Assembly (NCBI RefSeq): GCF_052115865.1
Contig: NZ_JBQKME010000007.1
Location: forward strand, 62,001 to 126,000
Length of the DNA stretch: 64,000 nucleotides
Reading direction: 5' to 3'
Origin: Fundicoccus_A sp052115865
GTDB lineage: Bacteria > Bacillota > Bacilli > Lactobacillales > Aerococcaceae
This document shows, piece by piece, positions 53,293 through 62,577 of this stretch; position 1 is the stretch's first letter, and each line of letters begins with the position of its first letter. The notes under the pieces were generated by a model, which was given only the letters and a program-made list of their open reading frames with translations, made no database searches and was not told where the DNA came from. A program made the translations under genes and the position numbers.

Positions 53293-56200
53293 TTATTCTT
53301 TATTTTTTCCAGATAGATTACTTAAAATCATTTTGAGTCCGATAGCAACCAGTACAACCGCTAATGTAATATAGCGTAGAGATTTAATCTCCCCTGTATT
53401 TGGTAAGTTTTCTTCCACACTTTTTGAAATGGATACTCGACGCGAAAGCGACTCTGATTCTTCTTCACTCGTTAAAGATTCATTGGATGAACTGTCAATC
53501 GTTGATTCTGAACTTGATTCAACTGGAGCATTACCAGTAACCACAGCAAAACGTCCTAATTGTTGTGTACGAATTGTTACATTTTGATTGTGGACTGAGT
53601 TCGTTAAGTTTGACACATTCGCACCATTGATTCTTAGAACTTGAATTTGACTTCTTACTTGTCCAACTGGAATACGAATTTCAGCTACCCTGGTTAATTG
53701 AACAGGATTATTTTGGCGATCTAACAATTGAATATCATAAACTTTATATGCCTTACCGTTTAATGCTGATGGCAATGGATCTAAAGTAGAAACGCGACTT
53801 GTTTGTAATCTTACAACATTTGGCGCATCTTCTGGATTAATCCAGACCTCAATTCCTGTTTCGTCATCGACATAACGACGGGTTGCTTCTTCTGCTTCAC
53901 TTTCATCCACACTTTCTTCTGAAATGGATTCGGACGAACTTTCCGACGCAGATTCTTCACTCGATGATACAGATTCTGATTCAGACGAACTTTCTGATAC
54001 AGATTCTTCACTTGATGATACAGATTCCGATTCAGACGACTCAGGTCGTATCGTTACAGTAATCGCTTGGTCAACTGTTTTATCCGCTTCAACTGTTACT
54101 GTCGCCGTCCGATTAGCAATTTCATATTGCTCAGGCAAATCCACGATTTCATAAGAGTAATCTCCTGGCTCTAATTCAGTGAAGCTTGCAATACCATCAT
54201 TATTTGTACGCACTTCTTGATTATTGATTTTAACTACCGCATTAGGTACCGGACGGTTTTGATCGTCAGTAATGGTGATATTTACTTGACCAAATAGGCG
54301 TCTTTCAATATTTAAGCGTCCTTCAAATGCCATACCTTCCTCAATCTCAGCGCGTAATTCTTCACCACTTAAGACATAATTATTTGGGGCTTCAAGCACT
54401 TCATAGTAATAATTACCTGGTTCTAAGGAGTTAAATTGAACCCAACCGTCTTCATTGGTTGTTTCTTGTAATCCACCAAATTTAACAACAGCATTAACAA
54501 CAGCTTTATCATCTTGGTCTAAGACTTGAACTCTTGCCGTAGCAAGTTCAATCTCACGCTCAAGTGTAATTGTGATTGTCGCATCTTCCGCTTCAGTCAA
54601 TTCAACTGCGCCTGTTAATTGACCACTATAATTATCCGGTACATTGCTAAGAGTGTAGTCATAATTACCTGGATTCATTTCGCCAAAACTTACACGACCT
54701 TCATCATTTGTCATACCAGAACGATCAACAATTGTGATATCAACGCCACTAATAGCTTCTTCGTTTTGATCGACTAGAAAAAATTGAATGGTCCGTTGTT
54801 GAATATCACGCATAACTTCTAATGTACGCGTCTCTTGCGCACCTTCACCAATAACAATATTGTTCACTGGTCGGTCACTTTGATAACCATCAGGAAGTTC
54901 AGTAATTTGATATTCATAGGTTGCAGGAGTCACCTCATTAAAGACCGCATGCCCATTTTCATCTGTTGTTGCCGTCTGTTCACCTAAACGAACGACCACA
55001 CCCGAAACAGGCTCAGCATTTTGATCATTAACCACCAAAGTAAATACCCCTGCTTCTACCGTACGAGTAACATTAATCGCAACAGTGGTTGTTGCTTCAT
55101 TATTAGGAGAAACTACATCACTTGCTTGGCCCGTATAGCCTTCTGGTAAAGAAACTAATTGATAATTGTAATCTGCACCTAGAGGTAAGTCAGCTAAAGT
55201 TGCAATTCCTTCGCCATTCGTTGTTATTTCTTGGTTTGCTAATTGGATGACCGCATTAGCAACTGCTTTACCATCTTGGTCTTTAACTATGAATTCAACT
55301 ACTCCAGTAGGTTCTTCATAGTTTACAAAGATGGTTCCTGTAGCCGGTTCATTTTCAGGCACAGTAATTGAATAACCGGTTGTATCCACTTCATAGTATT
55401 CTGGCAATGACGCTACCGTATATTCATGGGTTCCTGCTGGAACATTTTCAAAAACAACTTTACCTTCATCATTAGATGCTATGGTTTGATTATTCATCAG
55501 AATTTCTACACCAGAAACGGGATTATCGTTTTGATCCAAGATGCTCAAAGTAACGGTTGTTGTTTGAGGGGCACGTTCAACTTGTAAATCAACTTGTGCA
55601 ACTGCTTCATTTGTTACTGTAACAGCACCTTCAGCATTACCGCTATAACCCTCTGGAAGGCTGCTTAGAGTGTAATTGTAGTCCCCAAGTTCTAAGCCTT
55701 CAATCGTAGCTAGTCCATTTTCATTAGTAGTGATAACTTGTTCTGCTACGGTAATTTCTGCATTAGGAACAGCTGATCCGTCTTGGTCTGTCACCTTGAA
55801 TTCTACATTTCCTATTTGTTCAACATAAGTCACATAAACCGTTCCTGTCGCTGGTTCATTTTCAGGCACAGTAATTGAATAACCGGTTGTATCGACTTCA
55901 TAGTATTCTGGCAATGACGCTACCGTATATTCATGGGTTCCCGCTGGAACATTTTCAAAAACAACTTTACCTTCATCATTAGATGTCACGGTTTGTTCAT
56001 TCATCAGAATTTCTACACCAGTAACTGGATTATCGTTTTGATCCAAGATGCTCAAAGTAACGGTTGTTGTTTGAGGGGCACGTTCAAGAGTAATTGTCGC
56101 TGTTGCGATTTGATCACTTTCAGCATACACTACGCCGTTTCCTTCACCGCTGTATCCTTCTGGTAGATTATTAACGTAATAATAAAGTTCTCCTAAAGGA

Positions 56201-57921
56201 ATTTCATTAAATACAGCTACACCATTTTCATTGGTCGTTGCTGTTAATTCAGCTAAGACAACTTCTACATTTGGGATAGGATTTCCATCTTGATCAACAA
56301 CAGTTACCTCAGCTTGCGTTGTTTGTGCTTCACGCACGATTGAAAGTGTCACGATTGGACTTTCTTCCGTTGTGACAGATACAACACCTTCGTTAGAGCC
56401 GCTGAACCCTTCCGGAAGACCTGTTACGGAATAGTTATAATCTCCTACAGGGAGTTCATATACAGTAGCATGGCCATTCTCATCCGTTTGAATCACTTGC
56501 TCTCCAATGGTAATTTCAACTCCAGGAACCACGCTTGAATGTTGATCGACGGCAACAAACTCAACCGAATTTGTTTGAGGTATTGACTCTAAGCTTTGAG
56601 CAACACTGGCTACTTCTTCGCTGGTTACATTTAAATTGCCTTCAAACGAACCTGTATAGCCTTCTGGGACAGCATTGACATAATAATAATGTTCACCTAG
56701 TGGTATATCGTTAAATACAGCTACACCATTTTCATTAGTTGCTACTAATTGATCAGCTAAAACTATTTCTACACCGGAAATCGGCATATCATTTTGGTCC
56801 AGCACACGGATTTCAGCTTGGCTTGTTTGCGCTTGGCGTTCTACACCAATGGTAATTTCAGATATATAATCGGCTACTACCGTAATGGTACCTTCTGCCC
56901 AACCAGCATAACCTTTTGGCAAGCTTGATATTGCATAGTAGTAGTCCCCTAATATGAGATCACTAATCGTAGCAATACCTTCCTCATTCGTTGTGATAAT
57001 TTGGTCCCCTACTACAATTTCTGCATTAGGAACCACTTCTTGATTTTGATCGTGGATTTTGAATTGAATGCCGCTTGATTGTGGTTGGCTTTCTAAGCGG
57101 ATCGTTACTTGAGAAATTTCGTTTGCAACAATATCTAGATTGGCAGCATAATCCCCTACAAATCCAGCAGGCAATTCAGTAACTGTTAATTGATAATTTC
57201 CAGCAACTAATTCATTTATTTTAGCTAAGCCATTTTCATCAGTTTGCAACGACTGATCACCAAGACTTAAAACTACATTTGGCACAGGCGCGTCATTTTG
57301 ATCCAAAACTCTAACTTCAAAAGCGCCCACTTGAGATGTCTCTTCAGGAACTGTTGATTCCTCTTCTTGATCTAAGAGCGATGCTGCTGTTTGGTCTGTT
57401 AGTAAAATATCCAATTCTGAAATCATTTTTTGACTAGCTTCGTCCAATAAATCCGGTCCTGTTACGATTTCAAAAGGTATATCGTAAACTACCGTTCCAT
57501 CGGCTAAAGTATTAATTGACCCAAGATTATTTAATTCTTTGAGTTCTTTACCTGCATTAATATCCTCTTGAGTCAGCTCAGCAATCGATTGTTCAATTTG
57601 ATAAGCAGAGATATTTTCTCCATCGCGCACAAATCCTTGCGCATCATAAATACGTAATACATAGTTTCCAGGAGCTAATTCTAAAACATCTGTTGGAACA
57701 TCATTCGAACGATAAGAATAGACAACCTGCGATAAATTTGTATCGATAATATCATAAGATATTTGCGTTTGTTCTGATGGTTGATTCATTTGTGTTTGTA
57801 GAAAAACATCGATATCAACTTCAACACCGTCTTGTGCAAAAGCTGTCACCAGTCCGCTTAATTGGCTTGTTACCAAAAGCGATGAAATTAATAGATGTTT
57901 AGCAATCCTCTTCAATTTCAT
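53293..57921 (-). CDS. LPXTG adhesin with 13 SpaA/Cna-B-like repeats
   Basis: This is a wall-anchored surface protein of 1542 residues. The signal peptide ends near VTAFAQ (about 30) and a unique N-terminal region of about 165 residues follows. Then come 13 repeats of about 85 residues, each opening with a variant of VLDQNDxPVxNVEI, then QxxTTNExGxAxFxxLxxGxYxY, and closing with LPEGY: carboxypeptidase-regulatory or Cna-B-type beta-sandwiches. A Ser/Glu linker, a further beta domain (ATRRYVDDETGIEVW), a second Ser/Glu stretch and LPNTGE, a membrane helix and KNKE end it. Repeats 6 and 8 are nearly identical in DNA. It is not in an operon; ligand unknown. Confidence 0.93.
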   Translation of the reverse strand: MKLKRIAKHLLISSLLVTSQLSGLVTAFAQDGVEVDIDVFLQTQMNQPSEQTQISYDIIDTNLSQVVYSYRSNDVPTDVLELAPGNYVLRIYDAQGFVRDGENISAYQIEQSIAELTQEDINAGKELKELNNLGSINTLADGTVVYDIPFEIVTGPDLLDEASQKMISELDILLTDQTAASLLDQEEESTVPEETSQVGAFEVRVLDQNDAPVPNVVLSLGDQSLQTDENGLAKINELVAGNYQLTVTELPAGFVGDYAANLDIVANEISQVTIRLESQPQSSGIQFKIHDQNQEVVPNAEIVVGDQIITTNEEGIATISDLILGDYYYAISSLPKGYAGWAEGTITVVADYISEITIGVERQAQTSQAEIRVLDQNDMPISGVEIVLADQLVATNENGVAVFNDIPLGEHYYYVNAVPEGYTGSFEGNLNVTSEEVASVAQSLESIPQTNSVEFVAVDQHSSVVPGVEITIGEQVIQTDENGHATVYELPVGDYNYSVTGLPEGFSGSNEGVVSVTTEESPIVTLSIVREAQTTQAEVTVVDQDGNPIPNVEVVLAELTATTNENGVAVFNEIPLGELYYYVNNLPEGYSGEGNGVVYAESDQIATATITLERAPQTTTVTLSILDQNDNPVTGVEILMNEQTVTSNDEGKVVFENVPAGTHEYTVASLPEYYEVDTTGYSITVPENEPATGTVYVTYVEQIGNVEFKVTDQDGSAVPNAEITVAEQVITTNENGLATIEGLELGDYNYTLSSLPEGYSGNAEGAVTVTNEAVAQVDLQVERAPQTTTVTLSILDQNDNPVSGVEILMNNQTIASNDEGKVVFENVPAGTHEYTVASLPEYYEVDTTGYSITVPENEPATGTIFVNYEEPTGVVEFIVKDQDGKAVANAVIQLANQEITTNGEGIATLADLPLGADYNYQLVSLPEGYTGQASDVVSPNNEATTTVAINVTRTVEAGVFTLVVNDQNAEPVSGVVVRLGEQTATTDENGHAVFNEVTPATYEYQITELPDGYQSDRPVNNIVIGEGAQETRTLEVMRDIQQRTIQFFLVDQNEEAISGVDITIVDRSGMTNDEGRVSFGEMNPGNYDYTLSNVPDNYSGQLTGAVELTEAEDATITITLEREIELATARVQVLDQDDKAVVNAVVKFGGLQETTNEDGWVQFNSLEPGNYYYEVLEAPNNYVLSGEELRAEIEEGMAFEGRLNIERRLFGQVNITITDDQNRPVPNAVVKINNQEVRTNNDGIASFTELEPGDYSYEIVDLPEQYEIANRTATVTVEADKTVDQAITVTIRPESSESESVSSSEESVSESSSESESVSSSEESASESSSESISEESVDESEAEEATRRYVDDETGIEVWINPEDAPNVVRLQTSRVSTLDPLPSALNGKAYKVYDIQLLDRQNNPVQLTRVAEIRIPVGQVRSQIQVLRINGANVSNLTNSVHNQNVTIRTQQLGRFAVVTGNAPVESSSESTIDSSSNESLTSEEESESLSRRVSISKSVEENLPNTGEIKSLRYITLAVVLVAIGLKMILSNLSGKNKE
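55333..56087. repeat. near-identical duplicated module in the adhesin gene
   Basis: The stretches 55333-55580 and 55840-56087 are almost base-for-base identical and lie 507 bp (169 codons) apart, in frame. They encode repeats 8 and 6. The repeats between and around them have diverged, so this is a recent two-unit duplication or gene conversion. Confidence 0.85.
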
Positions 57922-57989
57922 GACATTTCCTCCTTATTTTCTTACACTTTAAATGTATCATAACTTTTTAAAGAAAATGATAAACTCAA

Positions 57990-58008
57990 ATAAATATCAT
58001 ATATTTAT
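57990..58008. promoter_or_regulatory. AT-rich palindrome upstream of the adhesin gene
   Basis: ATAAATAT-CAT-ATATTTAT is a perfect 8-3-8 inverted repeat, 69 bases upstream of the ATG, close to a possible TATGAT -10. It could be an operator; at this base composition chance is possible. Confidence 0.35.
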
Positions 58009-58078
58009 CATAAAGTTTCTTACTTAGTTCATGTTTTTTTCACAGTTGTGGCGAATTATTGAAAGATAGAGACCAAGC

Positions 58079-58124
58079 AAAAGAGGTCAAGTTGGTAGTA
58101 AATACTAACTTGACCTCTTTTTTA
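58079..58124 (-). terminator. terminator of the sugar ABC operon
   Basis: AAAAGAGGTCAAGTT and AACTTGACCTCTTTT form a perfect 15-bp stem, with an inner AGTA/TACT extension. An A-rich stretch gives a weak T-run on the minus strand. The 12-mer AATAAATATCAC lies between the solute-binding protein gene and this hairpin. Confidence 0.8.
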
Positions 58125-58145
58125 AATGTGATATTTATTAAAGGA

Positions 58146-59420
58146 TTATTCTAATCCTAAGTGTCCTTTTACTAAGTCTTCTAAAGCTTGCATTTCAGCT
58201 GGGATGTCTGCATCGTTTAATATGATATTTTCTAATGATGTTTCAAATGTATTGAAGACTTCACTTGCTCCAACATATTGCGGAGATGACATACCGTAAG
58301 CTAATTCGTCAGAAGCAGCTTGAACGTATTCGTTCTCAACTAAGTAATTTTGCCATGTTTCAGAATCAACACCAGATTGTGTAATTGGTAAATAACCTGT
58401 TGCCACTGCCCAACGTGCTGTATTTTCTGGTTGTAATAAGAATGACATGAATTGAACAGCACCTGCTTGTTGTTCTTCTGTAGCAGACGCAAATACACCT
58501 AAGTCATTACCAGCAAATAATGTTAATGGTTCACCTTCGCCATAAACAGGAATTTCTGTCGTTGAGAAAGCAATGTTATTTTCTTCGATTCCTGGAAGAA
58601 CGTAAGCTAAACCAGCTGAAGAACCGATATATAGGGCTGTTTCACCTTGTGAGAATGGACCAGACATAAAGCCGTCTTCACCTGCTGTACGGGCATAACC
58701 ATTGTCGATTAAAGCTTTTAGGAATTGAATTGGCTCAATAGCTGTTTCAGACGCAATTTCTACTTCAGATAGATCTTGCGAAACCCATGTTGCACCATTT
58801 TGACGCGCCATTGTTTCAACTTCCATTGAAAGACTATTTTCTAAACCGATAGCTGGATTATCTACACCTGCTTCTTGTAAAGCAACTCCTAAGGCTTCAA
58901 CTTCTTCCCAAGTTGTTGGGGTTTCAACACCTGCTTCAGCTAATAAATCTTCGTTAACGAACATTAAACGTACGGATTTAGAAAAAGGAATCGCATAAAC
59001 TTCATCGTTATATTTTACACCTTCAACGAAACCAGGGAAGATATCATTATATAAATCTTCACCAAAGTTATTTTCTTCCGTTAATAAGTTATCTAATGGT
59101 AGTAAAATACCAGCGTCCATAAAGTCTGGTGTTGCAGATGGTGAAAGTTGTGAAATCGTTGGTAAATCACCCGCTGCACCTGAAGCCATAATACTTTGTT
59201 GTAAAGTGTTGTAATCCCCTTGGTTTTGTTCTACTACGACAAAATCAGATTGTGATGCATTAAATTCTTCGACTAAAGTTGTAATCATTTCTTGATGCGG
59301 ACCGTTCATAGCATGCCAAAAAGTTAGCTCTACAGGTTCTTGTGCAGATGCAGTTGGTGCAAATGATAAGCCGGCTGAAGCGACTAAACTAGCTAATAAT
59401 ACTTTGATAGATTTTTTCAT
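58146..59420 (-). CDS. extracellular sugar-binding protein without lipobox
   Basis: This is the solute-binding component of the sugar ABC importer encoded upstream. Starting at ATG 59420, with GGAGG nine bases before, it has 424 residues of the UgpB/MalE type: LTFWHAMNGPHQEMITTLVEEFN, AIPFSKSVRLMFVN, and GNDLGVFASATEEQQAGAVQFM (each given as a short span). The signal peptide ends in TASAQEP, a signal peptidase I site, and has no lipobox Cys. Gram-positive binding proteins are normally lipid-anchored, so how this one stays at the cell is unclear. The substrate is probably an oligosaccharide; context hints at glycan or uronate sugars. Confidence 0.9.
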   Translation of the reverse strand: MKKSIKVLLASLVASAGLSFAPTASAQEPVELTFWHAMNGPHQEMITTLVEEFNASQSDFVVVEQNQGDYNTLQQSIMASGAAGDLPTISQLSPSATPDFMDAGILLPLDNLLTEENNFGEDLYNDIFPGFVEGVKYNDEVYAIPFSKSVRLMFVNEDLLAEAGVETPTTWEEVEALGVALQEAGVDNPAIGLENSLSMEVETMARQNGATWVSQDLSEVEIASETAIEPIQFLKALIDNGYARTAGEDGFMSGPFSQGETALYIGSSAGLAYVLPGIEENNIAFSTTEIPVYGEGEPLTLFAGNDLGVFASATEEQQAGAVQFMSFLLQPENTARWAVATGYLPITQSGVDSETWQNYLVENEYVQAASDELAYGMSSPQYVGASEVFNTFETSLENIILNDADIPAEMQALEDLVKGHLGLE

Positions 59421-59447
59421 CAAATTTTCCCTCCAAAATGATTTGTC

Positions 59448-60269
59448 CTAACCTTTTAGACCAGAACGAGAAATGCCTTGCATAATGTACTTTTGCAACA
59501 AGAGATAAATGACAACCATAGGAACAACGACAATCGTTGAAGCAGCCATTAACAATTCAAATTGTGTTCCGGCTTCTGTCGTGAATGCTTGCAGTCCCAC
59601 TGGCAAGGTACGTAGCGACCGTTCATTCGTGACAATTAATGGCCACATGAACGCATTCCAACTACCAATTACCTTTAGAATTGTCACTGCAATTATCGAT
59701 GATTTAGAAAGAGGCACAACCATTTCCCAAAGGAAACGCCAATCGCTACAACCATCAGACTTTGCTGCATAGTACAATTCATCAGGAATTGATTCGAAGG
59801 ATTGTTTCAAAGTAAAGACTGAAAATACACTGGCTAACCACGGAATGATAAGTGCCCAATAAGTATTGATCATTCGCCAACTCGCTAAGGTAACAAAGTT
59901 AGGTATGGTCATCAACTCACCCGGAACCATCATCGTGCCCAGCAACAGAATAAATAACAGATCTTTACCCCAAAATCTAAGTTTAGCAAAGGCATAAGCT
60001 GCCAAAATGCTCGTAAATAATTCGCCGATCGTTGTCACAGTCGTGACAAAAAGACTGTTAATAAAATAACGACCGAACGGGGCTGCCTCTAACGCTTTCG
60101 AATAATTACTGAATTTTAACGTTTCTGGCACCCAGACTGGTGGAATGGCAATGGCTTCTGCGCCTGTCTTCAAACTGGTAGCAACCATCCAGTAAAAAGG
60201 CAAAATCATAAAGACGCCACCAAAGAACAAGAAAACATAGGTAATCGAATTAGAGAAAATCTTTTTCAT
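59448..60269 (-). CDS. sugar ABC permease, MalG/UgpE type
   Basis: This is one of two membrane subunits of the importer: 273 residues and six hydrophobic helices. The cytoplasmic EAA loop reads ELYYAAKSDGCSDWRFLWEMVVPLSKS (about residues 184-210), which docks to the ATPase. The start sits three bases after the stop of the partner permease, so the two are translated together. The family is CUT1-type (di- and oligosaccharides). Confidence 0.92.
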   Translation of the reverse strand: MKKIFSNSITYVFLFFGGVFMILPFYWMVATSLKTGAEAIAIPPVWVPETLKFSNYSKALEAAPFGRYFINSLFVTTVTTIGELFTSILAAYAFAKLRFWGKDLLFILLLGTMMVPGELMTIPNFVTLASWRMINTYWALIIPWLASVFSVFTLKQSFESIPDELYYAAKSDGCSDWRFLWEMVVPLSKSSIIAVTILKVIGSWNAFMWPLIVTNERSLRTLPVGLQAFTTEAGTQFELLMAASTIVVVPMVVIYLLLQKYIMQGISRSGLKG

Positions 60270-60271
60270 AA

Positions 60272-61168
60272 CTAACCACCTCGTTTGTCAAAATATCGAT
60301 TGCCGATAAATTGAATGATTGTTATAAGTAACACGATTAAGAATAGAATAATCCCAGAGGCAGCTGCCACACCGTAATCAAATTGAACATAGAATTTCTG
60401 GAATAAATAATAAACTAAGGTCGTTGCAGAACCTGCAGGTCCAGGCCGTCCATTAAATAGAGAATAGACTTCATCAAAAACTTTAAAGTTATTGATGACA
60501 CCAATAATTGAAAGTAAGAAAATAGTTGGACGCAATAACGGCAAGGTAATATTCGTAAATCTATTCCAAGCATTCGCTCCATCTATCTTAGCCGCCTTGT
60601 AATAATTTTCATTAATATTTCCAAGTCCAACTAGAAAGAGTAAAATATTAAACCCTAAACCTTTCCAAATCGACATAATGATCACCGCTGGCAATGCCAT
60701 ACTCGGATTATTTAGCCATTTAATCGGTTCAATTCCAAATATTCCCATAATATAATTAAACAAGCCATAACGGGAATGGTAGAGCCAATTCCAAACAATC
60801 GATACCGCCACCGTTGACGTTACGTAAGGTAAAAAGTAGACGGTTCTAAAAAAACCTTTAAGAAACGGAATTTGATTAAGCATTAAGGCAATAGCTAGTG
60901 AAATAATCAAGGAAGCTGGCACAACTCCTAAAACAAAAACGGCCGTATTACGTAAAGCTTCATAAAATTTTGGGTCATTAAATAATTCTTGATAGTTATC
61001 TAATCCACGGCCATCGATTGCCCCTGTAAAGAGATTAAAATCTAAATAAAAACTCATGTCCACTGATTTTATAATCGGATAGACTGTAAAAACCCCAATC
61101 ATAATCAGCATTGGCGCTAAGTAAAGCAGGGCCTGCAGCGTACTTTTCCAAGTGACCTTACGATTCAT
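60272..61168 (-). CDS. sugar ABC permease, MalF/UgpA type
   Basis: This second membrane subunit has 298 residues from ATG 61168 (MNRKVTWKSTLQALL). AGGGG lies five bases upstream, so I reject the TTG six codons earlier. Six helices are visible. The EAA loop reads ENYYKAAKIDGANAWNRFTNITLP (about residues 195-218). The gene overlaps the end of the ATPase gene by 11 bases, showing coupling. Confidence 0.92.
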   Translation of the reverse strand: MNRKVTWKSTLQALLYLAPMLIMIGVFTVYPIIKSVDMSFYLDFNLFTGAIDGRGLDNYQELFNDPKFYEALRNTAVFVLGVVPASLIISLAIALMLNQIPFLKGFFRTVYFLPYVTSTVAVSIVWNWLYHSRYGLFNYIMGIFGIEPIKWLNNPSMALPAVIIMSIWKGLGFNILLFLVGLGNINENYYKAAKIDGANAWNRFTNITLPLLRPTIFLLSIIGVINNFKVFDEVYSLFNGRPGPAGSATTLVYYLFQKFYVQFDYGVAAASGIILFLIVLLITIIQFIGNRYFDKRGG

Positions 61169-62195
61169 TGCCACCCCTACTTTCAATCAATTGTTCTCTT
61201 TGGTCAAATAACAAAGGCGTTCCTTTTACATCTAAATAAATAACTTCGCCTTCTTCGAACCCAGCATCAATATCTGTCACAACAAAATGTTCGTCAGCAG
61301 CCATACAATGTATAGTCATTTCTTTCCCTACATTTTCTATCCGTTGAATTGTTGCTTTTATAAGATAATTTGTCTCATCTGCTAATTTAAACTGCTCTGA
61401 GCGAATTCCCATTCGCTCCCACTCTTCTTGAAAGACTGCTGCATTTTGATTTAAAGCAGCGGATGTGCGCGCAAAGGTATTAATGACAGGACTTCCAATA
61501 AATTTCGCAACAAATAAATTTCTTGGTCGTTGATACAGGGTTACTGGATCGCTAATTTGTTGAATTTCACCTTTGTCCAGAACCATTACACGGTCTGCAA
61601 TACTTAATGCTTCTTCTTGGTCGTGGGTTACAAAAACAGTTGTTACTTCTGTTTCTTGTTGAATACGTCGAATCTCCTCTCGCATTTCTATCCGCAAGCG
61701 CGCATCTAAATTTGATAATGGCTCATCCATTAAAATAATATCAGGCGACTTAGATAACGCACGGCTGATTGCTACCCGTTGTTGTTGTCCACCGGAAAGT
61801 TGACGGGGATATTTATTTAATTGATCGGTAATGCGCGTTAAGCGTGCCATTTCTTCTGCACGTTCACGGCGTTCTGCTTTGGGCATTTTAGCCATTTTCA
61901 GGGGAAACATGATGTTTTCCATAACGGTTAAATGGGGGTACAGCGCATAATTTTGAAATACGAGACCTACTTGGCGTTTAACAGGGTCTAATTTAGTCAC
62001 ATCTTTGTCGTCAAAGAAAATGTGACCATCTGTTGCTTCTAATAAACCAGAAATCAAATAGAGCGTGGTTGACTTACCACATCCACTTGGGCCTAAAAAG
62101 GACACCAATTGTTTGCTGGGTAAAGTGAAATTGATTTTATCTAGGACGGTATTGTCTTGAAAGCGCATTGTGACATCTTCAAATCTAACTTGCAT
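61158..62195 (-). CDS. sugar ABC transporter ATPase (MsmK/UgpC type)
   Basis: This ATPase has 345 residues. Walker A is GPSGCGKSTTLY, the Q-loop VFQNYALYPHLTV, signature LSGGQQQRVAISRAL, Walker B IILMDEPLSNLDAR and the switch His in VFVTHDQEEAL. The C-terminal TOBE/OB regulatory domain is typical of CUT1 importers. It is the first gene of the ATPase-permease-permease-binding protein operon, which is an unusual order since the binding protein is last. A 6-3-6 inverted repeat CTAATT-GTA-AATTAG lies upstream at 62245-62259. Confidence 0.94.
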   Translation of the reverse strand: MQVRFEDVTMRFQDNTVLDKINFTLPSKQLVSFLGPSGCGKSTTLYLISGLLEATDGHIFFDDKDVTKLDPVKRQVGLVFQNYALYPHLTVMENIMFPLKMAKMPKAERRERAEEMARLTRITDQLNKYPRQLSGGQQQRVAISRALSKSPDIILMDEPLSNLDARLRIEMREEIRRIQQETEVTTVFVTHDQEEALSIADRVMVLDKGEIQQISDPVTLYQRPRNLFVAKFIGSPVINTFARTSAALNQNAAVFQEEWERMGIRSEQFKLADETNYLIKATIQRIENVGKEMTIHCMAADEHFVVTDIDAGFEEGEVIYLDVKGTPLLFDQREQLIESRGGNES

Positions 62196-62299
62196 AGCTG
62201 CACCTCGATCGTTATTTTAAACTTTGCTTATCCATTTATACCAACTAATTGTAAATTAGCTTATAAAAAATTAATCATGGTAAACTTTTGAGTTTTTAT

Positions 62300-62480
62300 G
62301 ATTTTAGATTGAGTTTTTCGGGGATGATGTTGGGGTGAGTGATATTAGGGATGGTTAATGTCGGTCGACGAATGCGTCCACTGTCATTAAACACTCCTTT
62401 TGTCGGTCGGTTGGAGTCCTGAGTGACATTAAGGTTGTTTGGTATCAATGCCAGGGTTCACCGACATTAAAAGGCGGTTA
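62300..62480. repeat. degenerate ~42-bp tandem repeats
   Basis: Units starting GAT(A/T)TTA, GTCATTA or GACATTA begin at about 62300, 62341, 62383, 62425 and 62463; spacings are 41, 42, 42 and 38. Two units share GTCGGTCG and several end GAGT. They occupy the gene-free interval 62196-62577 between the ABC operon promoter region and the sortase terminator. No open frame or ribosome site is present. Confidence 0.6.
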
Positions 62481-62502
62481 TTCTCTCCCTAATTAAAAAG
62501 AT

Positions 62503-62545
62503 AAAAATAGCCAGAAAGTTCATTGCGAACTCTCTGGCTATTTTT
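62503..62545 (-). terminator. terminator after the sortase gene
   Basis: AAAAATAGCCAGAAAGTTC (62503-62521) and GAACTCTCTGGCTATTTTT (62527-62545) pair with one mismatch. On the minus strand T-rich sequence continues. Confidence 0.9.
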
Positions 62546-62577
62546 CTAGCAAACTTCTTTTAACTATCGATTAATTA

